A stretch of DNA of 64,000 bases from Maylandia zebra (lineage: Eukaryota; Chordata; Actinopteri; Cichliformes; Cichlidae). The stretch spans positions 3,896,533 to 3,960,532 of the forward strand of contig NC_135170.1 of NCBI RefSeq assembly GCF_041146795.1, read 5' to 3'. Shown here piece by piece: positions 21,306-33,660 of this stretch; the stretch's first letter is position 1, and each line of letters begins with the position of its first letter. Position numbers and translations under genes: made by a program. Under the pieces are notes generated by a model. That model had not been told where the DNA came from. It saw only the letters and a program-made list of their open reading frames with translations, and made no database searches.

Positions 21306-24077
21306 GTCACAGTGCCACAATCAAACATATGAGCCAGTAGGTTTACAATGTGCAGTGGCGGCGCTGCTGTTTTCTTATAAAAAATAGATAATGCAGGAAG
21401 CACATTTATATTTCTTTAACCTATTCCATGCATAAAATAATTTGAGACGCTGATCAAATCAGTAGTCCGGATTTATTCATTTAAGAAGTGTTGATGCAAT
21501 ACGTGTAGCAGAGAAAAACAGCTTTCAAAGAATCTACAGAAGAATTCTGCAACAGCACAGACAGCTGTAGAAACATAGCTTAAACATTAGAAGCTAGAAA
21601 AGCTAATGTATTTGTGAGTAATGGGAAAAGAAATAAAACAAATATACATTTCCAGATAATCGTTTTCTTTAAATATTCGTTTTTAAACAGACACTTGACA
21701 TTTGTTTGTTTTATTTCACAATGTGAATTTGGAAACAAATGAAATGTCACTTGGAATGTTTTTGCACGACAGAGTCAGATTTGACCTTTCATGGCTACAA
21801 ATTACAGTATTAATGTACAGCAAAAGACACATGACACAGGAAGTTGGATCCATGTACTGCTGCTTTTTGTTTTGCTGAGTCACTGACAGATCTGTAAGGC
21901 TGACGCGGCTTCTAGTTGCAGAGTATGCATAGTTCCCCCCAGCTGAGATATTTCAATGGAGAACTCTTTTCAGTGCAGTTAAACTGGTCTCCCTTTGGTG
22001 TGATTTGATTGCTCAGATGCGAACAGCATAATTAGCACCAAGATGCAGACCATAATTCTTTAGAAGCTCCAGGAGTGCAAACTTCAGCTAAATGCTTGTT
22101 ATTCTGACACCGGGGCAAATCACACAAACTGCAGCTGCTTCTGGCAGCTTGAGAATAAAGCAACAAACACTCTCTGGAGTTCAGGGTTTTTATACGGGGC
22201 ACTCACAAGACCGTTCTGAATGAACAGTGGACGACAGAGATGCAGTCCAAAATTTTACATTTTGGGTGGACACTTTTCTTTGGTAAATATCATTAGATTT
22301 TAAGTCGAAGGGCTCTGCACATTTGATTTGTAGTAAACCCTCTAAGTAAAGAAATACATCATAGCTCCACAGAACATTTGCAGGCATGAAGTGTGCAGGA
22401 GCCGCCCGAGTGGTGCACTGCGAAGCTCGATTAAATCCTCAGTCAGCGATGTTGAGCTTAAAGAGTTTCCTGTGTCACAAAAGTTGCTCTCTTTCTACTA
22501 AATCACCATGGTAACTTATGCTGAACACAGCCCGGTGCTTTGGTTTAGAAAGATCCTGAAGTAAAACATTTTCTCTGGATCCGTTCTTTACAGCGTGTTT
22601 TAAGTACCTGCATGATTGTTAAGCCAGACTTTATTAAACTGACTGAATGAAGGCCAGCTGTAAAGTTACAGAAGTGCAAACTGCAAAAAAATGAACAAAT
22701 GTTTTTATACTTCATTCAAATCTGCTGCCTAATCTTATGCACGTAGCTGGATTTGCAGCTACGACAGGAGGAAGCTGAGAACCAGCGTCGAGGTTCCTGT
22801 TATCTCCAACTGGGCTTTTAGGTTTTGTCAAGCCAGCGAACACAAACAACGGCTAGCTGTGTTGAAGCCTCTGATACCCGCTGCTTCCTATACGTGTAAG
22901 GTTCTGTTGTAGTTAAACCGCACATCTAATGTGTGTTTTAGTTGCTGTTTAGAAACAGGAGCCACAAAGGGTTTTTTCGAGGACCTCTCAGCATACGTCA
23001 CCAGATTGGAAGTATTTTTTTGGCTTTTCTCTCAGAAAAACTTAAGTACATAAGTGTTGCTGTATTGTCAAAAACAAAATAAAAAATATATATATTGTTC
23101 ACGTTTATCTGTATTCACTCCTGATCACTGAGAACTACCTTGTGAGCGCCCCCTGCTGTGACCTTTTCTGAATTGCACCTCATTTCTGTCTGTCTTAACT
23201 TCTGAGCAGGAAGTGGAATGGCCCCCACAGAACACGCTCAAGCCCATAACACAACTTTATCTATTTAATATGCACTGACCCTGCAACACAGGCGCAATAA
23301 TCTGAGCCAAAGTTCTCCTGAGGTTTGTCACGGTTCACGTGGATTATTCGTTAACGTGGAAAGAAATGTGAACATGACCTACTTTGAAATAACTTGTGAT
23401 ACCTGATCAGACATGTGAGGGTTAATTAAAAAACGCATAACAGAGGTAGAAAATCAGCAGGGTTATTATCATGATAGCCTGTTATGACTAAAATAAAGGA
23501 ATTACTAAAGAGCAGCTGTTGTTAATAAACCTGCAGGTTTATTGTTTTGACTAATCAAGCAAAACGTTGCAGTAGTTCTAACGGATGTTACTTTGGCTAG
23601 CTATTTATTTAAAAACCAAAATGACAAACTCAACAATGAATCGATTCTTCTGACGGGCAGCTACTGCTCTGCTCGATAATCTTCAGTAAACCGACATACA
23701 TTTAAATGAAAACAGTGAAATGTTTTTAGGGTCTCTGCATTGACCGTCACAGGGACGTAAAAGGGAAAAACCTTTCGCCACATTTTCCATTTTAGGATCA
23801 TTTTTAAACCATGTTGGCAACAAAAATCAGCTCATAAGTCAGCAACACTGTTAACGTGTGAGCTGCATTGAATCCCTCGTCTGTCTATTAAGTGCTTTGT
23901 GTCAGCCATTCCTAATATAATCTCAAAATGTAATTTAACATCGAATGTTTTTGCTTTTAAAAGCCCTCCTCCCCTTCTGTCGCCGTCTGGCCTGTGATGA
24001 TTTCTGCTTTTTCAGGTCACAGTCAAACGCTCCATGATCCAAACTGTAACTCTGTTCCTTCTTCCTGCCGTTCTGTT
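21306..24077. other. Intergenic / possible aldh16a1 3'UTR
   Basis: I saw no coding exon. Minus-strand AATAAA motifs exist downstream of the aldh16a1 stop, for example at 23,538-23,543. The real 3' end of aldh16a1 cannot be placed without transcripts. Confidence 0.4.
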
Positions 24078-27000
24078 TTAAGCTGTAGGAATCCACACAC
24101 TCTTCCACTGCACAGCGCTTCTCCACATTTCTTCCAGGAATGACAGACGGCACAGAGTCCAGTCTAGCTCCCCGTCTTTCCCTTCCTGGTCCTCACACAG
24201 GCGCAGGGTTTTTAGCGGACTAGTGCAGGTGTACTGGAGGTACTGGCAGCCCTGCAGCAGGAAATCAGAAACAGTGAAGTGAGTGTAGGCGATTATATGA
24301 GGCAGGCCTAATTTGGGAGAAGGAAGTCAATCCTACACTCAGGAGCTCAGTTTAATGCAAAATGAGTTAGCTAAAAGAGTTAGCCTCACCTCAGCACTGC
24401 CCCAGTACCAGATGGCCTTGATGACACTGTGATTAGCCAGAGCCACAGTCAGCTGGTCTCGACTTCCTGTAATAACGTTTACCAGACCTGCTGGCAAGTC
24501 CGAGGACTGGAGCACCTGAGAAAGAGGAGAAGGAAAAGGTGCAATAAAGATAACAACCGGTTTTTATGATTCACGGTGCTTTTTAATGCAGGTCAAGCTG
24601 AGGAAACCGAAGACTTGCTTCAACTCTGCAGTCAAGTTTTCATCTTAAATGAAAACAGATCTGCACACAAGTTCACACTGACAGCCTCGTGATCGACTGC
24701 AGCTTAAGCTGCGCTGACCAAGCACTTTTAATGCTGACCAACTTAGAAAAACTGACTAGGCTAGAAACAGGCCCGCAACATTAAGGTACAATTTAAGACT
24801 TTCAAACTCTCCATTAGGAAGCATTATCTAACCAACAGTCCACTCACCTACGTCTTTTTCTTTCTTTTTTTTTGCTTAGGCTGTACAAAAACATTTAGGC
24901 ACCATGTCTTACAATAGCAGGCCAACCAAACATCTGGGGGAACCCAGAATAGATGCAACACTGAAAGGATCTGGAACTGCACATAACTAAAACAATCATG
25001 ACACTATAAGCAGACTTTTCTAAAACCTTTGCACATTATTTCCATTTGAGTAAACAGCTGTTCTTTCCAAGGTTTGACCTGATTAAAAACATCTTCAGAG
25101 CTTCTTTGCAACACGTAAAGCAAAACACGTGCACGCATGTTAGACGTGACCTGACAAGGTCAGCCGCACAGAGCTGTGCAGATTTAGGGATTACCCTCAA
25201 ACAGCTAGGTGCAGACATGTAACACTCATCCGGTGATGATTTATTTCAGTTCAATTCATTTCATGTGTTCAACGCATGAAGACTCCTTTATCCTCGGCTC
25301 ACATCCCTTATGCCTGCACAGCCTGTCCTCAAATTATTATTAAGAGGCTAACACTTAGACAGATCACTATTTACCATCACACCAACAGCCACTTTAGAGT
25401 CACATGTTAGCTGAGCCACAAGCTCAGCTTCATGGTTGTTAGTATGCTCGTTGTCGTGACCGGTGATCAATGGCTACGAGGACTGTTCACAGAGCTGGTG
25501 AACGGCTGTAATCACAGCGCAGAATGACATACTGAGAGACTCTTCGTGTAATTGGTCTCTTTGGCTACGTTCACACTGCAGGCAAAAGCGCATCAAATCC
25601 GATCTTTTTGACCCTATGCGACCCATATCCGATCATGGTATGACAGTGTGAACGGCACAAATCCGATATTTTCAAATCCGACCTGGGTCACTTTCGTATG
25701 TGGTCCTGAATCCGATACATATCCGATGTTTCAGAAAGCGACTGCTGTTTGATGGTCAAGTCGCATTAAATCCGTCTTTTACGTCACCGACACAAGACTG
25801 ACGCCAATTATCAGCACCGGAGAAGCGCCCGATAAGACATCGCGAACGCTTCCTGGCCACCCGGTGAAACTGCTGGGAAGACAACGTTGGAGAAACGTGA
25901 ACATTTTATTTGTACTGTATAATCTGTAGATTCTGACAGAAATCTGCAGCTATCCTTTGAAGCAGCGCTCCTCTAAAACAGCAATAAGGATCATTATTAG
26001 GTTATTTACATTATTATGTAAATAACAAAATAACTTAAAGCAAAAATTGGGAAACGTGAAGTCCGAAGTCTTTATATTAAGGCCATCAGTCAAACAATAG
26101 TTTGTTCTGGGACTAAACTGAGCGCGTTGTGTGTGACATCTTCTTTTGCACATGCGGCCGCTTTGAGCGTTCACACTAGAGCTCGTTTGCTGTCACATTT
26201 TATCTGTAGTGTGAACGAGCAGACAAAAAATTCGGATTTGATCAAAAAATCGGAATTGAGCATCAAGACCTGCAGTGTGAACGTAGCCTATGACTCCCTG
26301 CCCAGGACGTGCACCTCGAGTGTAAACAGAGTGCAGAGTCCTGAGCAATGTGAGCAAACTGCTGCAGTAAACGAGAAACGCCAGCAAACGTGGCGGTGGA
26401 CACAAAATGGACAAAAGCCTTTATTACTATTTTTGCTTAACGGCGCTTCTTATCACGTCTGACTGGCGTTTCTGCGCGTGCATGATTATGTCATGCTGAC
26501 GACTGAATTTAAAGTTAATCGACATGCTCACACAGGTGCCCGCGCATGTTTAAAATGGCTGCAGGGTGGCGAGCCTTTCCTCTAGAATGACAGCAGCTCT
26601 GCTTCTGACCCACACAGTGTACTGACATTCATACAAACCTGGGCAGACTTTTCTTTTTGTGTAGACTTTTCTATTCACTTGTACAATCACTAGTTTGACC
26701 CCCAAGTTAAGACGATATTCAGGTCAGCTGCCTCTGAATAACAAAGACGTATTGCTTCAGTTCGTGTTACTTTTGTTCCACCGTGTTTGACTTTGTGTTC
26801 CGACTGAAACATGCAACTTCTTTCTAAAGGTTCCCTGCCACTTGCCACGCAGCACATTTATACACTTACCTTAATGAATGCCAAGACAGGCAGTGGATAC
26901 TTTTGACTGGGGACCATAATAACAGCATTGCCTGTGGCAATAGTTGCCCCAAGCACGGTTACCATGGAGAGGAGGGGATTGTAGTCAGGTAGGACGACCC

Positions 27001-30000
27001 CCATGACTCCCAGGGCTTCAGGGATGGAGAGAGCGGAGCCAGAGTTTGGCATGGGCTGAAGGAGAGGGAAACAACGAGCGATCAGACGGCCTCAGCTGAT
27101 ACTTTTCTATCATGTTTCAGCATCTTTAGCAGCTTTGAGTAACATGAAAGGTCTCACCAGCGCTCCTCCCTGGACTTTGTCACAGTAAGCGGCCCAAACG
27201 CTGAGCCTGGTAATGCTGAGCTCCACCTCCTTCTCAGCCTCGTCCACTGACAGGCCGGTCTGTGTGTTGATTGCTGCAGCTATGTCCCGCCTCTTCGCCT
27301 CAAGGCCCTTGGCCAGAGAGTAGAGTGACTGGGCACGTGCAGACGGGCTCTTTTTCATCCAGCTGTAAGAGACAAAGGCATTCAAAGAAATACAACAATA
27401 ATAATATAAATAAAACAAAAGCCTGATGCCATTTGTTGGGATTTATGTGTCCGTCAGGTTAAGCTTCATTACGTGGATAAAATCTATCAACTGTTAAAGA
27501 CTGCCGATGAGTAATGGCCACACGTCTCTGCACTTTGTCTTCTTATCTGTTCCCACAGTCAAGTTGTACATTGACTGATGGCAAACGCACACAGCCCGGC
27601 CCTACAGTAACCAGCTGATAAGAGCAGATTAAGAACACAATGTTCTACATGGAAGGCTCAGAGGACTCATCTACATGTTGTGTATATGGAGTAAAATGTA
27701 ACAAACAACATTAAAGTGGATCTACGCTGCTCAGTTCACTCTCCAGATTTCTGCTTTGTGACTCTACTCGTCGAACAGCCTCGTCTGACTCCAAGTTAAA
27801 AATATTAACATTTCTTTAGTGGCTCTGTCGTAGACGCAGAACTTCATTTTAAATCCTTCAAGGTCTTAAATAATCACATCTTAAAATCCTCATATTACCG
27901 TAGTATACCAACAAAGCACTCTGCTCTCAGACCGGCAGTGTCTCAATGCACAATCAGCTTTCAGCCCTTCTGTGGAAGCAGGTGCAGGTGTGGGAGCTGA
28001 ACCCCGTCTCCACTTTAAGAAAAGACTTGAAAGAACCTGTGAAACCATCCAGAAATACTACAGGGATGATTTGTACCTACGTCATTACTTGATGGCTTTT
28101 CCACTAATATAGTGACTACATCTTGGAAAATCTGTGCAGTTTCATAAACTCTCAACAGCATCTGTTGTGCGAGTACACAAACCTCAGTTGTGTTTGTGGT
28201 TTTTTTGAATGACCTGTACGTGTTTGTGAACACGTACAGGTAGTTTGCGCTCTCACCCTGGCTGGACTTTGACAGCAGCCTCCACAGCATTGCGAACGTC
28301 CTTCCGGCCCCCGTCTGGGCAGTAGGCCAACAGACCACCACTACCACCTGATGGCTGCACAGCCACACTGCAGCCAGACACTGACTTACATGCTTTACCA
28401 GCAACAAACTGCAGGTGGGACTGAGGGGCTCTAGAAAAACGAAAGAAAATGTAATGATGCGATTAGTGCTGTGCAACACATTTTTCCTGCAACATTTACC
28501 AGCTATAATGCTTCACAAACATACCTGGCAGGGTCCGACTCAGCAGGAATGATAGGTGGGGACGTTTCTGTTCCGAACTGCGTGTAGTCCATGGAGACGG
28601 GAGAGGAGCGAGGAAGAGGGGGGGAGGAAGAGGAGGGGCGTAGAAACTGGTACAGACCCTGACAGGATAAAGAGGGGATATAACTATCGAGTGATTTATG
28701 TGGGCGTGTTTAGTAGGGATGTTTTGCACTGCAGGAGCTGGTGTCTACGGAGCTGGAGACCAATAAGAACCTCATATCTAAAGACCGAGGTTATTAGTGC
28801 TGCGGGGCTATATGAGCCTAACAGAAAACACTAAACTAAGGACGGTGAGACGACACCCAGGGGACGTTGAATTCAAACATTGAACTACAGCAGCATGTGC
28901 AAGCAGTGTTACTGATCCAGGCTCTGTCGGCCTGTCAAAACAACAAACCTCCTGTCCTCCATCGGTGCAGGTCCCGCTGTCTTTGTGACCGGAGACGGGC
29001 AGACAGGGGTCACAGATGGAGTGGGAATTCACCCACACAGAGCCAACTGACAACCTGGCAGGACACGAAGAAGAAATATTCATTTTAAAGGAAATAAATA
29101 TGAATGTTAGTACTAAATGGACGGTCACGAGATGTGAAGCCGACCATGAAAGTCAATGTATTCGCTTTACACCGAGCACAGGTGGTTGTGACGAAACGAC
29201 TGTATATGAAAGTAAAAAGAAAAGTCAACAAAGAAACGAAGAGAAGGAGAAAGAGGAAACAGACAGCAGAACAGAAGGACAGAGAGCAGAGAATGCAGAT
29301 GCACCTCTGAGCTGTCTCCAGAGCGAGGGTGAGGTCTTCGGTCCAGATGGATGCTGCCTGACCGTGAGGACTGTGGTTCCCTGCACAGGGCAGAAAATGT
29401 TACTCCGGCGCCTTGTTCGACACAGGCCCAGGTCTCTGATTACGATGCAAATGCAACCCTTTAAAAAACCCTCAAACCTTATTCACGTTGGTGTCTTATA
29501 GGAGACGTTTTCACATGAAGCTTCTTACCAAGAGTCACGGCTTCTGTGTTGCTTCTGAAGGTCATGAGGGGCAGCAGTGGTCCGGGACAGGGGTTGAGCA
29601 CACATGGTGAGGAGGGGGCCACCCCACAGAGCACAGTGGAAGGATACTGGGCACCTGACGTGGGATCAGCACAGGACTGAACCAACTGAGGAGAGATCAT
29701 TTAAAACTGCTAGTTATGGGCAGTAAACTCAGAGGAAATGAAGACAAAGTGGTGCACACCATCAGCAGACGAGTCTAAGGGAACCTTCAAGTTCGTTGAA
29801 ACTTTTCCTGGCATTAACATTTTTAAACCCTGATGTCTCAAAGTCTTCTTACTAACCGTGGCTCCCAGCTGCTGAGCCTCCTGCACAGCAGCATCCACCC
29901 GTTCCCTGTCTGCCTCACTGGGCAGGGTCACACATTTCATCTTGGCCATTCGCAACCGGAGATGGGCAACAACACTGTCCACCACACTCTCCTGCACACA

Positions 30001-33000
30001 CAACACCCAGAAGACCTGCAGGCAGAGGGGAGTCCCGTCAAACAGGCTCAGGGATGCGTCGCTGGAATAGGAGTTACCTCGTCGCTCTATGAGCGTACCT
30101 CTTTCTTCTTCCTGAAGGCGGCCTCCATCACCTCATCCACGGCACTGTTAATGTCTGCCGACTCAAAGATGATGAAGGGACAGGTGGAGCCTACGCACGG
30201 TGACACCGCCACAGGAACTCCCATCCCTGCTGTGGCCTTACACAGCATCACTCCGTCCTCGAAGAGCAGGGAAACATTTTCTTACACACAGCTCAACCAT
30301 TTGGACTCCATTTCACTCACTCTCACAAAAACACACACAGTCGTGTTTTCATATCTTAGTGGGGACGTCTAATTGACAATGCTTTCCCTAACCCTAATCA
30401 TCAAAAAGCAATGCCTAATCCAAACCTCGCCTAAGCCTAACAGTAACCCTGACACCAAAACCACATTAAGAGTCTCAAAAATGCCCTCAAACTCGAAGGG
30501 GCAGGCATTTTGTCCCCATAAGGCAGGGGTGTCCAACTCCAGGCCTCGAGGGCCGGTGTCCTGCAGGGTTTAGATCTCACCCTGGGTCAACACACCTGAA
30601 TCACATGATGAGTTCATTATCAGGCCTCTGGAGAACTTCAGGACATGTTGAGGAGGTCATTTATCCATTTAAATCAGCTGTGTTGGCTCAAGGACACATC
30701 TGAAACCTGCAGGACACCTGCAGCTCCGTACCCCTGCCATAAGGGCTGTTGGTCCCAGTATAGTAACATTCCCATTTCTGGTCCCCACAAAGACATGCAA
30801 ACATGGCACACAAACACACCTCCTTGTTGCCGCAGTAGTTGACGTAACTGATGCTGTGGTTCTGGGCCACTTTGACACCCAGTGTTATGTCACTTCCTGT
30901 TAGCACATTAAGAGCCCCAGCAGGAAGTCCTGCTCCTGTAAAAAGCTGAGCCAGTAGTAGTACTGGGGGGGCCGTGCTCTGACCGGGGACAACCACCACA
31001 GAGTTGCCTAGAAGGAAGAAGCATTCATTTATACCTCACAGCTCCTCTGACACCACAAATAAAGATAGAAAACCTAAACGATTAAGATGATAACAAATTA
31101 CAAAAAGAGATAACTGGCTTCTCTCTCATGACTAATCTTAAGCTACACATCTTTGGCCTTTGGATGAATTTTCTGGTATTTAATAAATTTATTAATCAAC
31201 TAAAGCATGAATCGATGAATATAACCACAGGCTGCAGGGCTCTTTGGTGGTGGTTGATGTTTTTCCCATATCAAAGATCTGGATACATTTGATAGTAATT
31301 AAGATCTAACAGCGGACCACAAAAACCAATTCTGAAAAAGTTGGGACACTGCAGGAAAGTAAATAAGAACCAAATGAAGCTCTTATAAAATAGTATTTCA
31401 TCCCAAATGTTTAAACTGAGACATTTCAGTATTTCACTTTTAAACTCAGGTATTAAGACGATTTTGAAATGTTCAGATTTGATGTTAGAGTCAGATTAGG
31501 GTTCAGCTACAAACATCAGTGTGTGTTTTACCCATAGCCAGTGCTGGCAGGACTTTGAGCAGAAGAGAATAGAGAGGACAGTCTTTCGAGGTCACCACTG
31601 CCACCACACCTGGAAGATAAAAAATAAGAAAAATTACGAAACACCACAATAAAAAGACTGAGAGCATTTTGTAAAGATAGCTGAATTCACTTACCCAGAG
31701 GTGTCCAGTCAGTGAGGAGTGTGTCTCTGAGCTGCGCCCAGCTGCTGTAGAACTGCAGCAGCCTGACCAGGGCGGCAGTGGCGCAGGAGGCCTCACAGAG
31801 CTCACACAACTCTGAGAGACACTGGCCGTGCTGCCCGAGGACACTCACCAACCTGTTAGAGGACAGAAATTCATCTTTATGTTAAACTGGTGGCTCAAAA
31901 ACAAAGCAGCGAGGTGTGTGAAGGTGTGTTTGTTGGACCTGAGGAGCACTTTGGCCCTTTGGTTGCAGCTCAGGCTGCTCCAGGACTTGAAACCGTTAAC
32001 AGCAGAGGAGGCACACTGGGAAATATCAGCTCCTTCAGCGCATGCTGTGCTGCATACAATACTTCCTGGAGAGCAGGCAGGCAAAACACTGAGACCATCA
32101 TTATCATTAGGATGTTTGTAAAAAGTCTGAAACACTGACTTGTAATGAAGAGGTTTTAACTTCTGTGTAACTGTGTGCTTGGGCTGCTCTCACCTTTAGA
32201 ATCAGCCAGGGAGCAGCTCCGCCCGTCTGCTGAACAGACAAATTTACCGTCAATGAAGAGACCCAGAGAACGGGAACGATGCTCCAGCCAGGCCTGATGA
32301 AGAAGAGAGGGAACAGGGGAAGGATCAGCTCCAGAACAGAGAGACCAACACTCCCACACAGATTCAGTTTTGTTAAAAGGTTACTGCAGATTTATGAAAA
32401 TCCTTGAATTAAAATAAAAAAGTCTTGCTTCCCTTTTATCAAACCGTGCCTGTATGAGTACAGAGGATGAGGATGCCGAACATCTCAGACAAGCTGTTAT
32501 CTGGAGTCTTACAGGTAAAGGAGGCCCTTCTAATGTTTTTGCAAATCTAAGCATTTGCATATAAGAGATGTGCATTATTTTGAAAATAAGAAAAGAAAAC
32601 TACAGTCTATCGTGCTCTCAACATTTTAAATCCACAACATGTTAACATCGTCATTAGCACACTCGTGAAATTATGGCCTGCAGATGAGCAGCACCCAAAA
32701 CCAAAAAAACCTTTTTACTGGTTGAAGAGACCAATATACATGGCAGTGACTGATAAAGGCGGGTAGGCAAAGTGAAGAGTGTCAGCTATTTACAGACTGA
32801 AGACCAAAGTACAGAGCTCAACTCTCTGCAAAGCACCAACGGCAATTTTTAGCAGTGTGTATTAACTGAGCCGTGGTGCTGGTACTATGGTCTCTCATGC
32901 GCTACATGATGTGGGCTGTCAAATGACAGCATGCTAGTGGTTTGAGTGCTTCTCCAGTAATTTAGCACTCTTTGTAAACCTTCAATGTCCTGACAGCCAC

Positions 33001-33660
33001 AAAAACCTTTACACAGCTGTTTTTACACAGCTGTTTTTACACAGCTGTTTTTACACAGCTGTTTTTACACAGCTGTTTTTACACAGCTGTTTTTACACAG
33101 CTGTTTTTACACAGCTGTTTGCAGATTAGCAATCATAGACTGTACACAGAAGATGGGAGTAGCCAGCTGATTTTACTTAGTTTTAGCAGGCCTGGCACCA
33201 TGAACGAGGGGTAAACCTTTATTGAGAGATCCCATCTTCTACATTTGGTATTTGGCAGAAGCTCCTGTTAAACTCTTTTCAAGTTCAGGTAAAAAGAGGA
33301 AACCCCTACAATGTTTTTCACGGACTACGGTGGGATACGGACATAAAAAAACAATCTACATGAACAGTAATCCCTCGACACATTATAATGTAATTATGTG
33401 TCTAGTTCTGTCACATGTTTGTCTTGTGAGGTACACTGGGCTAACGGTTAAGCAACTTCACGAGTCCAATAACTTATATATAGGTATCCGCTAACTCCGC
33501 AGCACAGCGTGCTGTGAGTAAGTTTAGTTTCAAAGCAGTCTCCGAATATGAATCTGAACGTAACCTGTACCTGTGCAGTAGCAGTGCTAGAAGTTGCTGC
33601 TGGCCCGTACTCCATGCTTTGGAAAATCTCGTACACTGTCTTGGTGCTGCTAACAGCCAT
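24078..33660 (-). CDS. aldh16a1: Aldehyde dehydrogenase 16 family, member A1
   Basis: Seventeen coding exons: 33660-33571, 32293-32194, 32065-31939, 31852-31695, 31609-31532, 31007-30820, 30257-30099, 30015-29857, 29685-29529, 29380-29305, 29054-28949, 28658-28525, 28430-28257, 27362-27158, 27055-26870, 24515-24390, 24251-24078. All have GT-AG junctions and unbroken phase, giving 798 aa (human 802). The family has a full ALDH domain followed by a second, partial ALDH-like domain. Landmarks: [11 protein letters not shown] at the start, [11 protein letters not shown] and [10 protein letters not shown] in domain 1, [10 protein letters not shown] and GHKDSG near its end, [12 protein letters not shown] and NAVIMVPSQ in domain 2, KSVWIPTA at the end. 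Where active ALDHs have catalytic Cys and Glu I read RKKEVFW and VSPCVG, so it is probably a pseudoenzyme. Intron 16 carries a large MITE. Confidence 0.95.
25563..26288. mobile_element. Non-autonomous DNA transposon in aldh16a1 intron 15
   Basis: Terminal inverted repeats GGCTACGTTCACACTGCAGG (25563 on) and CTGCAGTGTGAACGTAGCC (ending 26288). Sub-terminal repeats of AAATCCGAT/CCGAT type follow. It is about 726 bases long with no transposase. No clear target duplication was seen. It is inside the intron between the 27,055-26,870 and 24,515-24,390 exons. Confidence 0.85.
30359..30789. mobile_element. MITE with GTGGGGAC ends, in aldh16a1 intron 6
   Basis: Short inverted ends AGTGGGGAC (30,359 on) and GTCCCCAC (ending about 30,789). 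The interior has CCCTAACCCTAATC-like sequence, a pattern common in fish genomes. It is interrupted by a second MITE at 30,524-30,736. Confidence 0.6.
30524..30736. mobile_element. hAT-type MITE nested in another MITE
   Basis: Perfect 8-base target duplications CCATAAGG (30516-30523 and 30737-30744). Inverted ends CAGGGGTGTCCAACTCCAGG and TACCCCTG. 213 bases, noncoding. The 8-base duplication and CAGGGGT terminus are typical of hAT elements. Confidence 0.9.
33011..33120. repeat. 14-bp minisatellite in aldh16a1 intron 1
   Basis: Eight head-to-tail copies (the last one 12 bases) of ACACAGCTGTTTTT with no differences. Each unit contains one palindromic E-box CAGCTG. Confidence 0.97.

Noticed and set aside
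19842-21340. Cluster of plus-strand open frames suggesting a gene
   Set aside because: The frames overlap in different phases and have no recognisable domain or signal. The right part is a dead Tc1-like fragment and a repeat piece.
28556-30372. Plus-strand open frames across 28.5-30.4 kb
   Set aside because: They are antisense to aldh16a1 exons, which explain the open frames. No independent splice structure or family similarity was found.
33000-33125. Possible CRISPR array
   Set aside because: Repeats are head to tail with no spacers, and this is a vertebrate intron. It is a minisatellite.
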